64,000 bases of DNA, from contig JACGXE010000008.1 of NCBI GenBank assembly GCA_014138095.1, positions 159,574 through 223,573 on the forward strand. Direction: 5' to 3'. The notes under the pieces were generated by a model. The model was not told the DNA's origin and made no database searches. It was given only the letters and a program-made list of their open reading frames with translations. Source of the stretch: Ochrobactrum sp. RH2CCR150 (lineage in GTDB: Bacteria; Pseudomonadota; Alphaproteobacteria; Rhizobiales; Rhizobiaceae). Positions 56,843 through 64,000 of this stretch are shown one piece after another (the first letter of the stretch is position 1; the number at the start of each line of letters is the position of its first letter). The position numbers and the translations under genes were made by a program.

Positions 56843-58129
56843 TCAGTTCAAAGTGATGACTTTGGCAGGCGCGAACGTCTCGTATCGTTTGACACCCGTG
56901 ACCAGCCCCTTCCCGAAGGTCGGTGACCCCACAGCTCCTTTTAGCCAACATTCCTTTTTCGGCTTAATGTAAGTGAAAGCTACGCACTGACTGTTATCGA
57001 TACAGGCAAGGCGACACGCGAGAGGGGTTTTTGCTGCCGCGTGAGGCCGACGCGATAAATCCCCACCGGGCAGATCGATATCATCGAAAAGCGCCTTGGC
57101 CGGATCAATCATGCCAAGAGAAAATGGGGCAGGATCAGAATCGGCTCCGCTAAGGAAGCGGCCTGAGAACGCTACGCTGTTTCCATCGGCTCGCCCCTCG
57201 CTTGCTTTCAAGAAACAATTTGGTCCTTTTTTGATCCTCGGATTGGTATTGAACGTAAATGCCTTACACTGCCCATTCATTGCGAGACAGCTTTTGGCAC
57301 ACGCCGCAGCATCATCCACGCGAATGGTCGATATATCCTCCCCGAAGAGATCCAGCCCCGTATACAGAGCGATTCTGTTCGGCCGCTTGGTGAATTCTTC
57401 CAACGGTGAGAGCTTCGCTACAGATTCGGTTTCAACGGTGGGCTGCGAAACCGGAGCAGCGGTTGAAACACCAGCTACAGTTTTCTCAGTTTCCTTTACA
57501 TTCTCATTTTTTTCAGTGGGAACAGCACTTGCCACCGGTGTATTAACTACTGCTTGTTCCTCACCAGACCGATTGAGCTTGTATCGTTCAATTTCTTCGT
57601 GACTGAATACATGCATGTCGTCAGGGCGCGTCTTGAACATGACCTGCATAACTTCCGGCGGAGTGTCAAACCTGCTTAGCACTTCAATTATGTCGGAGAT
57701 CGCCAATTGAGCGCCCACGAGGTCTGGTGAATCGGAGGATATCTGATGCACACCGAGCGCACCGTCTACCTTTCGTTCCTTGCCAGCCAAGAAAATATAG
57801 GAACATGCGGAATAGCATTTGCTTGTTTTTGGGATATAAGTCGTCAAACCCCGTTGATTTATATCGTCAGCAATCAACAGCCCGGCTTGAACATTGCCAC
57901 CACCGCTATTTAATGTGATTAACTTCGCTTGTGGTGCTGCACGAAGGGCTCTACGAAAATCTAAAGCCGTGCCCTGTTCAACAAGACCATTCATCGCAAT
58001 GACGTCTGGCTTGGCGTCATCAATAGAAAACGGCCCAAATGTCTTTTCGGCGGCCGAGACTGTTGTGCTCGTCATGGCCGAAAACAACCAAACAATGCCC
58101 GCAAAGGCGTAACAGAACGACTTACGCAT
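56843..58129 (-). CDS. exported ClpP-fold (COG3904-like) protein with PAN/Apple domains
   Basis: A 428-residue protein. A signal peptide covers residues 1-26. Residues about 40-180 are a ClpP/crotonase-like fold: NSGGGNVQAGLLIADDIN, Ser107 in CYSACSYIFLAG at the ClpP nucleophile position, and His128 in GVHQI. A low-complexity Thr/Val/Glu linker (about 195-235) leads to two PAN/Apple-type domains, about 240-325 and 340-425, each with paired cysteines (ACAKSCLAMNGQCKAFTF; ACRLACIDNSQCVAFTY). PAN domains bind proteins or sugars, so a periplasmic or secreted protease-like protein with binding modules is plausible. Activity is inference. Confidence 0.8.
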   Translation of the reverse strand: MRKSFCYAFAGIVWLFSAMTSTTVSAAEKTFGPFSIDDAKPDVIAMNGLVEQGTALDFRRALRAAPQAKLITLNSGGGNVQAGLLIADDINQRGLTTYIPKTSKCYSACSYIFLAGKERKVDGALGVHQISSDSPDLVGAQLAISDIIEVLSRFDTPPEVMQVMFKTRPDDMHVFSHEEIERYKLNRSGEEQAVVNTPVASAVPTEKNENVKETEKTVAGVSTAAPVSQPTVETESVAKLSPLEEFTKRPNRIALYTGLDLFGEDISTIRVDDAAACAKSCLAMNGQCKAFTFNTNPRIKKGPNCFLKASEGRADGNSVAFSGRFLSGADSDPAPFSLGMIDPAKALFDDIDLPGGDLSRRPHAAAKTPLACRLACIDNSQCVAFTYIKPKKECWLKGAVGSPTFGKGLVTGVKRYETFAPAKVITLN

Positions 58130-58237
58130 AACCCCACCCCAATACCTGAGCTATGTAACAACAGGCGCGCCAAGCTGACAAGGATACATTGTATTCTGGC
58201 CGCGCTTTAAGCCGAGACAAACAGCCATGCTGGAATG

Positions 58238-58289
58238 GTCCTTGGCTCCAACGCTGGGCATCCTAAGCGTGATCTCCATCGGGGATCAC
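58238..58289. repeat. imperfect copy of the integrase leader, left
   Basis: Contains TCCTTGGCTCC, GGGC-TCCTA-GCGTGATCT and GGGGATCAC in the same order as the segment at 59205-59264 that directly precedes the integrase start. The two copies flank the AT-rich MltR-family gene. Confidence 0.65.
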
Positions 58290-58404
58290 GCTTGAGGCGC
58301 GATAATGGGCATTTCAATTTATCCGATCAGCTAACGTTGCTCGCCAAGCCGACGTTTGTTCTTTACATATTTGAAGTCAAAACTGCTTTCAAAATGAGAA
58401 CGCC

Positions 58405-59175
58405 ATGACCGAATACCTGTATTCAAACTCAGACACACCAGCTCAGTCGAATCCAGAGGACGATTCGGTCTTTGGAGATCTCAACCACCTTCAAAATTTG
58501 ATGAGTGGCCTTGATGATCGAGGCCTTGCAATCGCTCTAGCAGCATTCGCCGAAGATTCACTTGGAACTCTGCTAAAGTCTTTTTTGGTTCAATCTGATG
58601 CTACAAGCAGATTAATTGATGGTTTCAATGCACCTCTTGGAACATTTTCTGCTCGAATTAAGGCCGCCTTTGGGCTTGGTTTAATAAATAAAAACCAGTT
58701 TTCTGACTTGGAACGCTTAAGAAAGATTAGAAACTACTTCTCTCATACGTGGAAACCTGCCTCTATAAATGATGAAGAAGTATATAAACTTATAAATGGA
58801 CTAAATTTCAGCAGATTAAGCTACAAATACCCAGAGAATCTCACTTCTAAATTGAGAGAATCAGGACATTGTTTACTATTAGAAATACATGTCACCGAAT
58901 CGCAAATTAATAAAAATAATAAGAGATTGAAAACGATAGGAAGCGATATACTACCTCTTATATCTGGGTCACCCCTAGAGAAATTCACGAGAATTAGGGA
59001 TATATACTATAATCTGACTAAAGAATTAGGAACGGCGAAAGATGATAAAAAGCGCTTCTGTGAAGACCAGCTGAGCGCTTTAAAGGTGGTTTTTGGATTA
59101 GGATATTACAGAGAGTCTGAATTCGCTAACATTGTTCACGAAAAAGATGATAAATTATTGGAATTACTTAAGTAA
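58405..59175 (+). CDS. MltR family protein
   Basis: A 256-residue protein. The N-terminal half matches the MltR (mannitol repressor-like, PF05068 type) family: DDRGLAIALAAFAEDSLGTLL, then FNAPLGTFSARIKAAFGLGLI and LERLRKIRNYFSHTW. The C-terminal half is Lys/Asn/Leu-rich and unassigned. The 'FSARI' and 'RNxFxH' signature is the basis of the call. Codon and base use are strikingly AT-rich compared with the integrase next door. No mannitol genes are near, so a metabolic regulator role is doubtful; related proteins occur in mobile elements. Confidence 0.75.
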   Translation: MTEYLYSNSDTPAQSNPEDDSVFGDLNHLQNLMSGLDDRGLAIALAAFAEDSLGTLLKSFLVQSDATSRLIDGFNAPLGTFSARIKAAFGLGLINKNQFSDLERLRKIRNYFSHTWKPASINDEEVYKLINGLNFSRLSYKYPENLTSKLRESGHCLLLEIHVTESQINKNNKRLKTIGSDILPLISGSPLEKFTRIRDIYYNLTKELGTAKDDKKRFCEDQLSALKVVFGLGYYRESEFANIVHEKDDKLLELLK

Positions 59176-59204
59176 TCACTAAAATTAACTCCTTCACCGG
59201 GACA

Positions 59205-59264
59205 ATCCTTGGCTCCCCATCCGGGGCGTCCTACGCGTGATCTTCAATATCTATTGGAGATCAC
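59205..59264. repeat. imperfect copy of the integrase leader, right
   Basis: The upstream region of the integrase, ending in TTGGAGATCAC just before its ATG. It shares order and most bases with 58238-58289, with small indels. The GGAG serves as the integrase ribosome site. Confidence 0.65.
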
Positions 59265-60257
59265 ATGGCAACGATCCGCAAGCTCAGAGGCCGCTGGCAA
59301 GCGCAGGTGCGCAGACGCGGTATGAAACCGCGCTGCAAATCATTCGATAGCAAAACAGAAGCAGAGAAGTGGGCGCGTGATCTGGAGAGCCAGGTCGACA
59401 AGTTCGGCGCTGCGCCAGACACGCGCATTCTCGAAAGCACGACGCTCGGGTCTTTGTTAAAGCGATATGCCGATGAGGTATCGCCGTCGAAACGTGGATC
59501 CGCTCAAGAGATACAGCGCCTTGACGTGCTTCAGCGTCATGATCTCGCTTACCGGACGCTGGTCGGCTTGTCGCAGCAAGATATTGCATCGTTCCGCGAC
59601 GAACGCCTGAAAACCGTCAAGCCTGCGACGGCTGTTCGAGAGCTTGCGATCCTGAGCCACGTTCTTGACGTCGCCATGCGCGACTGGGGTTATCCCCTCG
59701 CCCAGAATGTCGTGAAGATGGTGCGCCGCCCGACGATTAACAATAGCCGGTCTCGTCGCCTGACTGCTTCAGAGGAACAACGCATTCTCGACGCCTGTGG
59801 CGATGGCAAAGTGGAATGCTTCCGAACGCTGGTCGTTCTGGCAATCGAGACCGGGATGCGCCGTGGCGAGATTCTTGGCTTGAAATGGACGGACATCTCA
59901 CATAACCGGCGCGTGATTTCCTTGGCGCTGACCAAAAACGGCACCAGCCGCGAGGTTCCCCTGTCTCAGCGAGCATATGAAGCGCTTATGATGCTGAAGC
60001 AGAATGGGAACATAGATCAATCTACGCCTTTTGCGATGACCACGTCCGCCTTCGAGCAGACATGGCGCCGTGTTCTGAAGCGCGCCAATGTCCGCGACCT
60101 AAAATTCCACGACCTTCGCCACGAAGCCGTCAGTCGCTTCTTTGAGCTTGGTCTGAACATCATCGAGGTCAGCACGATTAGCGGGCATAAGGAGTTATCC
60201 ATGCTGAAACGCTACACACATCTGAACGCCGAAAGCCTCGTTTCGCGCTTGGGGTGA
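59265..60257 (+). CDS. tyrosine recombinase/site-specific integrase
   Basis: A 330-residue recombinase. The N-terminal part is an arm/SAM-like DNA-binding region (RWQAQVRRRGMKPRCKSFDSK). The catalytic domain carries R199 (GMRRGE), H282-x-x-R285 (HDLRH), H308 (GHKELS) and the nucleophile Y317 (KRYTHL), all intact. It should integrate or excise the accessory region. AGATCACATG and GGAG set the start. A 20-bp direct repeat lies just downstream of its stop. Confidence 0.93.
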   Translation: MATIRKLRGRWQAQVRRRGMKPRCKSFDSKTEAEKWARDLESQVDKFGAAPDTRILESTTLGSLLKRYADEVSPSKRGSAQEIQRLDVLQRHDLAYRTLVGLSQQDIASFRDERLKTVKPATAVRELAILSHVLDVAMRDWGYPLAQNVVKMVRRPTINNSRSRRLTASEEQRILDACGDGKVECFRTLVVLAIETGMRRGEILGLKWTDISHNRRVISLALTKNGTSREVPLSQRAYEALMMLKQNGNIDQSTPFAMTTSAFEQTWRRVLKRANVRDLKFHDLRHEAVSRFFELGLNIIEVSTISGHKELSMLKRYTHLNAESLVSRLG

Positions 60258-61171
60258 TGCCTCTTCGGTGTCACCGACTTGCGCAAACTTTACATTTTGC
60301 CTTGCGGGACGCTGATTGTGTCAAGTTCCGACGCTGGACAACGCCGAAGATACATATCTTTGGTTGTATTTTGACAAGATTCAAGACCGCAATCGTTGCG
60401 GAAACCTGACGAAACTTGCGCTAACTTTACGTTAACTTGACAAAAATCAGGGATTTCAGCTTTTTCAGCCGAACTGTCAACTTTCCGAAACCCGCATGGG
60501 TTGTATCTTTACGCTTGCAATCCCATTCAGGTAGATTGATCTACGTTACCACCCGATACTGCGTGTCCACCGGAAGCGGACGCACCCACCGAGCAAGACG
60601 GACCCCTTGCGGACCAACGCCGAAAACATTTCCGCAACGTCCTCGGCACATGACCACCGCATAACAATTCTCAGCACGACGGCATGAGATAATTGGACCG
60701 CGGCGTCATCGTCGAACTGAGAAAATTGGTTGTTCTGGTGATCGTTCGCCAACACCGGACGATGTTTCGGAACGCGCCGTCCTTTTGTTCGCAGCCGTCC
60801 GGCGGTCTGGAGCCTCCTGTCCTGTCATGCCAGCTATCACCAGTTGAGCGGACAACCGCACAGCTGTGAGAGCGAAGTCCTAGAAAAACGCAAGCTCTGC
60901 GATGGGGATGCTTTCCGCGTCGGCAGCGATCCGGCTGTTGGAACCTCCCATGCCAAAATCGATAGGGAAGCTAGCTGGCGAGCGCCAGTAAGTTTCCAGT
61001 CCGTCGAGCAGAATGTGCGACAAAGCCAGCCGGTGCGAATCCTCGAGTTAGAGGGAATGCATCGCTCGCGACCTGCTGCGGTTCCATGACGTCCTAGCTA
61101 TACGCTGAGGGGAGGAACCCGCTTCCTCGAAACCCAACTGAGTTGATGGTCAAGCGACCGAGGAGCAGAAC
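60258..61171. other. 914-bp region without a supported gene
   Basis: It contains the 20-bp direct repeats at its left end. Short open frames (for example 60844-61089 on the plus strand) show no recognisable protein and may be remnants. The last 30 bp hold a GAGGAG ribosome site for the next gene. No tRNA 3'-end copy is seen. Confidence 0.5.
60277..60433. repeat. 20-bp direct repeat pair downstream of the integrase
   Basis: ACTTGCGCAAACTTTACATT (60277-60296) and ACTTGCGCTAACTTTACGTT (60414-60433) differ at two positions and lie 137 bp apart. Position and form suit integrase arm or core sites. Confidence 0.55.
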
Positions 61172-62185
61172 ATGATCCCCTATAGCCCTTCTACCCAGCG
61201 CCGCCTTGATGACACCGTTGAAGCCATGCGACTGTTGCAGCCTAAAGTGCTCGCACATGAGCGGCAAGTTGCGCATAAGAAATGGTATGGATATCGCTTC
61301 ATGACGCCGCTGGCCGCAACCCGGTATTTCGCCACGCTCTATCGAGAGGGCTTCAAGTCGTATGTCCGCCGTCACAAGGACCGTGAAGAAGCCGAGCGAT
61401 GCCACGGCCTAACGCCCGGCATTTTCCAAAAGCCCAGCGGATCTCTCACTCAGCTTTGGAAAGCACGTCAACGCGCTGACGAACTCGGCCTACCGTATGA
61501 ACTACTAATTGAATTCGGCTTTGAATTCGCGAGCCGTCGTATATGGAAACACATTCCGAACCCGGTGCAGCTTTTTGGCAGCAAAAACTCAAGTGTGGCG
61601 TGGCCGATCGAATTCGAGAAATTCATGAAAGAACGTATGCCGCTTTTTGCCCAGCGCTTTTCTGGCTTGCCTCAGTATCGCACAGAGAACTATCGCGGCT
61701 TTCCAGTGCAAGATGAGTTTCGCGCGTATCTGATCGGCCACATTGAGAAATCTGAACGAGGATGGCAACAGCGGCTAGAAGGACCAACGGTCCGCACTCG
61801 CCATTTACCGTTGTTAATTGGTCTTCGCCTCGCTCCGAAAGATCGGCGCCGCCGGATCATTCAGGATATGAAGGAAGACGTCCGCAACAGCTTGATCGTG
61901 CCGGAGCCTGTCGAGAAGCTTCCCTTGATCGCGTTCGCACCGGCATGTTTTGGAATGCCTGTGGCGAAGAAGGGGGCAAACACCTCAAACTGTGCGTCAT
62001 GCCCGTTCGCGGAAAAGTGCGATCATTTCTCTGATGTTGCCGGGGTTGAATTGCTCAGGCGTCACCCAGCAGAATGCGCCGAGCGTGCGGAAAAGAGGAG
62101 GCAGCAACTGGAGGGTCAACGCCGGAGGACGGCAAACTGCCGGAAGCGTAAAGAGGAATCATTAAAGATGTCCGCTGCCGCGTGA
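61172..62185 (+). CDS. hypothetical protein with C-terminal Cys motif
   Basis: A 337-residue protein I do not recognise. The N-terminal two thirds are basic and aromatic (KKWYGYRFMTPLAATRYFATL), suggesting nucleic-acid binding. Near residue 275 is NCASCPFAEKCDHF, a C-x2-C-x5-C arrangement that could bind zinc or an Fe-S cluster, followed by a highly basic tail (RAEKRRQQLEGQRRR). GAGGAG precedes the ATG. It lies within the accessory region between integrase and resolvase. Confidence 0.65.
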   Translation: MIPYSPSTQRRLDDTVEAMRLLQPKVLAHERQVAHKKWYGYRFMTPLAATRYFATLYREGFKSYVRRHKDREEAERCHGLTPGIFQKPSGSLTQLWKARQRADELGLPYELLIEFGFEFASRRIWKHIPNPVQLFGSKNSSVAWPIEFEKFMKERMPLFAQRFSGLPQYRTENYRGFPVQDEFRAYLIGHIEKSERGWQQRLEGPTVRTRHLPLLIGLRLAPKDRRRRIIQDMKEDVRNSLIVPEPVEKLPLIAFAPACFGMPVAKKGANTSNCASCPFAEKCDHFSDVAGVELLRRHPAECAERAEKRRQQLEGQRRRTANCRKRKEESLKMSAAA

Positions 62186-62499
62186 ATCGAGCCGCAGGCA
62201 TGAATTCTGTAACGCTTTTCCTATTTAATGTTAATAATTATAGAGAGAGTATGTAATAACTTAGGGGAGGAGTTACATAAATCCTTGAATAAAGTCTCCG
62301 GGAGGCAGTTACGCGAGACCAAACAATAAAGAAGTAGAGGCTCCGGTTCGGTGTTTCTTTGGGACTTGCTTGATTGAAAGTCCCTCTCCATCCCGGTTCG
62401 GCGCCTTCAATAGCATCGCGAGCGTCTAAGGAGAATCTGTTGGTCTCCAGCGAATCTCGTCCCGGTGCGCTGGTTCACCTTCTCTTGGCACTCATTGTA
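62186..62499. other. 314-bp intergenic region, no gene seen
   Basis: AT-rich at the left, with two similar segments GGGAGGAGTTAC and GGGAGGCAGTTAC about 40 bp apart. No open frame or RNA gene is convincing. Confidence 0.4.
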
Positions 62500-62760
62500 T
62501 CAACCAAGCCAAGGCCGCTCCGGGTCTTTCGGATTGGCGACGAAGTCGGTTCCGGTCAGACGCTGTCGAGCGCGAGCGCTGGCTGCTCCAGCGGACTTCT
62601 GTGCTGGTGATAGCGCGGCGATAACGATCAATGCCACGAGGCTGAACAGAAACCCCAGCGCGAACCAGCCCAGCGGGTCGCGTTTCTTATTGGCTGCGAT
62701 GATCGCACAGCCTCCGCCGAATACCACGCCAGATGCGAAGATTACTCCCCAGAAGCCCAT
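62500..62760 (-). CDS. small membrane protein
   Basis: An 86-residue protein with two hydrophobic segments (about residues 4-23 and 30-51), separated by KKRDPLGWF, and a polar Arg/Ala-rich C-terminus. No family recognised. Similar two-helix proteins with an 'NKxRxxxGW' loop are common in Proteobacteria. It lies between the Cys-motif gene and the resolvase. Confidence 0.6.
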   Translation of the reverse strand: MGFWGVIFASGVVFGGGCAIIAANKKRDPLGWFALGFLFSLVALIVIAALSPAQKSAGAASARARQRLTGTDFVANPKDPERPWLG

Positions 62761-62954
62761 AATTCCCCCTTCGATCAGATGACCCGAGGGAACGAAAGGG
62801 AACCTTTGTCCGATAGACGATCCGAGCAGGAACTGAACTGGTCGCGTATTGGGTTTTCAAAGGCTTCCGGTTCTGTCCCATTTTAAGCCCGACAGAGCGA
62901 AAAGGTTCCTTTATGTCAATTACTTAGGTGATATCGTAGTAAGAGAAATGTGCA

Positions 62955-63521
62955 ATGAGACTGGTCGGTTACGCACGGGTTTCGACGGTTGAACAAAACC
63001 TCGATCTTCAGATTGCAGCATTGAAGTCTGCAGGATGCACAGAAGTCCTTACCGACCAAGGTTTGTCTGGCGCCGACTTTCAACGACCGGGTCTGAGAAA
63101 AGCTCTGCGGCATCTGAAAAGCGGTGACATGCTCGTAGTCTGGCGGCTCGACCGTCTTGGACGTTCGCTGGTCGATCTGATCCAGACCGTCAATGGGCTT
63201 TCCAATCGAGGCTGCGAGTTCCGGTCGCTTACAGAGAGCATAGACACCTCGTCGTCAGGAGGGCGACTGGTCTTTCACATGATGGGCGCAATGGCAGAAT
63301 TCGAGAGAGCAATTATCAGCGAGCGCACCAAAGCAGGTATGGAAGCGGCGAGGAGTCGTGGTTCTCGGATAGGTCGGCGCCCCTCTATGTCGCCGGAGCA
63401 GATCAACTCTGCTCGTCGCGCAATTGAGCTGGAACAGCGTCCCTTCGCAGAAATTGCGGCCAGCTACGGCGTTCATCCCAAAACCCTCGCTCGGCTCTTG
63501 CGCGATGTGGCTAAACCTTAG
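62955..63521 (+). CDS. serine recombinase (resolvase/invertase family)
   Basis: A 188-residue recombinase. The catalytic serine is S10 in YARVS, and the domain includes DQGLSGADFQRPGL, VWRLDRLGRSLVDL and the long E helix GAMAEFERAIISERTKAGMEAA. The C-terminal helix-turn-helix (FAEIAASYGVHPKTLARLL) binds the res site. It is complete and of Tn3-resolvase/Gin length. An IS3-family end follows 40 bp after its stop. Confidence 0.93.
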   Translation: MRLVGYARVSTVEQNLDLQIAALKSAGCTEVLTDQGLSGADFQRPGLRKALRHLKSGDMLVVWRLDRLGRSLVDLIQTVNGLSNRGCEFRSLTESIDTSSSGGRLVFHMMGAMAEFERAIISERTKAGMEAARSRGSRIGRRPSMSPEQINSARRAIELEQRPFAEIAASYGVHPKTLARLLRDVAKP

Positions 63522-63561
63522 CATTTGGGGCCAGCCATTTTTCCAAAGCAGCATCATGCCC

Positions 63562-64000
63562 TGAGGTGCACCCCGAATTTGGACCACGGAGAGCTGGAAT
63601 TTTCCGGGTTTATGGCTCAAAGCGGCGGGGATGCCGCTGAGCCATTCATAAGCGAAATCGGCACCTTATTGCCAATGGCGCTATGTGGCCGGAATTCGTT
63701 ATAGTCTCTACGCCAATCCTCCATCTTAATGCGGGCGTCGTCAAGGCTCATGAACCAATGGGCGTTCAGGCACTCGGCTCTGAACTTGCCATTGAAGCTC
63801 TCGATGTAGCTGTTATCGGTCGGCTTGCCGGGCCGGGAGAAGTCGAGCACCACCCCCTTATGGTAAGCCCATAAATCCAGGTCACGAGAGATAAATTCGC
63901 TGCCATTATCCACACGAATAACCGCAGGATAACCGACCTGACGACATATCCGTTCCAGGGTCTGCACCACATCCTCACCACGATAACTGAAGCGGGCATC
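63562..64000 (-). mobile_element. IS3-family insertion sequence, right end (truncated by window)
   Basis: Starts at about 63562 with TGAGGTGCACCCCGAATTTG, a plausible terminal inverted repeat, and continues past the window end with the transposase gene inside. The other end, target duplication and orfA are outside. Confidence 0.8.
63617..64000 (-). CDS. IS3 family transposase OrfB (partial, 5' end outside window)
   Basis: The visible 127 residues cover the C-terminal part of an rve integrase-type catalytic core: the second Asp in RVDNGSEFIS and the final Glu in NSYIESFNGKFRAECLN, with the usual DFSRPGKPTDN between them and NEFRPHSAIG after them. The frame runs off the right edge without its start. 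The remaining catalytic residues are intact, so the copy could be active. It moves DNA by cutting and joining its own ends. Confidence 0.92.
   Translation of the reverse strand, partial: DARFSYRGEDVVQTLERICRQVGYPAVIRVDNGSEFISRDLDLWAYHKGVVLDFSRPGKPTDNSYIESFNGKFRAECLNAHWFMSLDDARIKMEDWRRDYNEFRPHSAIGNKVPISLMNGSAASPPL

Noticed and set aside
60437..61089. Short open frames after the integrase
   Set aside because: No family, no ribosome site and no signal of coding bias; kept only as possible remnants.
62378..62402. TCCCTCTCC... similarity to the tRNA-Ser 3' end as a right attachment site
   Set aside because: Only about nine bases match and the T-arm part does not; too weak to be a repeat of the tRNA end.

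Overview
The window looks like a chromosomal segment of an alphaproteobacterium of the Brucella/Ochrobactrum group (Brucellaceae, Rhizobiales). The evidence is the gene content: a 1,596-residue NAD-glutamate dehydrogenase, Usg protein, SdhAF4/DUF1674, a fused MarR-GNAT protein, a monofunctional AroQ-type chorismate mutase, an EnvC-CtpA-YibQ-RppH cluster and an rsfS-rlmH cluster. The coding GC is moderately high, and the intergenic repeats are of a kind familiar from that group. This taxonomic call is inference from recognised families, not from a search.

Layout. 1-7 kb: a truncated RecF/SMC-type ATPase, a metallo-beta-lactamase-fold protein without its metal-binding histidines, lptE-leuS, yggS, a small FUSC-like membrane protein and usg. 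7-10 kb: acs, then an AT-rich orphan gene bracketed by a second, decayed copy of the acs 3' end. 10-19 kb: sdhAF4, htpX, rsmB, a heparinase-like protein, an oxidoreductase, pdxY and DUF429 (overlapping start/stop), and carbonic anhydrase. 19-26 kb: a lytic transglycosylase, ffh-chorismate mutase-rpsP, the MarR-GNAT gene with a palindromic operator, and lemA with two TPM-domain genes. 26-40 kb: NAD-glutamate dehydrogenase, an MFS transporter, glpK-glpF, purH, a methylmalonate-semialdehyde dehydrogenase, a LysR regulator and a DUF1275 protein. 40-55 kb: rppH, yibQ, ctpA, envC, a glycosyltransferase-like gene, a VOC protein, rlmH, rsfS, the obgE-proB-proA-nadD series, two GNATs and rplU-rpmA.

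At 55.1 kb lies tRNA-Ser(CGA). To its right the housekeeping genes stop and an accessory region runs to the window end: an unknown membrane protein, a GIY-YIG (LEM-3-like) protein, an exported ClpP-fold/PAN protein, an AT-rich MltR-family gene, a tyrosine integrase, an unknown Cys-motif protein, a small membrane protein, a serine resolvase and the end of an IS3-family insertion sequence. No CRISPR array or rRNA operon was seen.

The most interesting signals are not genes. (1) Four intergenic hairpins (cores at 13100, 38825, 40766 and 41501) share an apex of AAAA-GTG-N-G(A/T)A-N'-CGG-TTTT. N and N' change together (C/G, C/G, T/A, G/C) and the outer stems also compensate, so a nucleic-acid fold appears to be under selection. 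(2) The acs tail duplication flanks a foreign-looking gene. (3) A similar imperfect duplication of about 55 bp flanks the AT-rich MltR-family gene just before the integrase.
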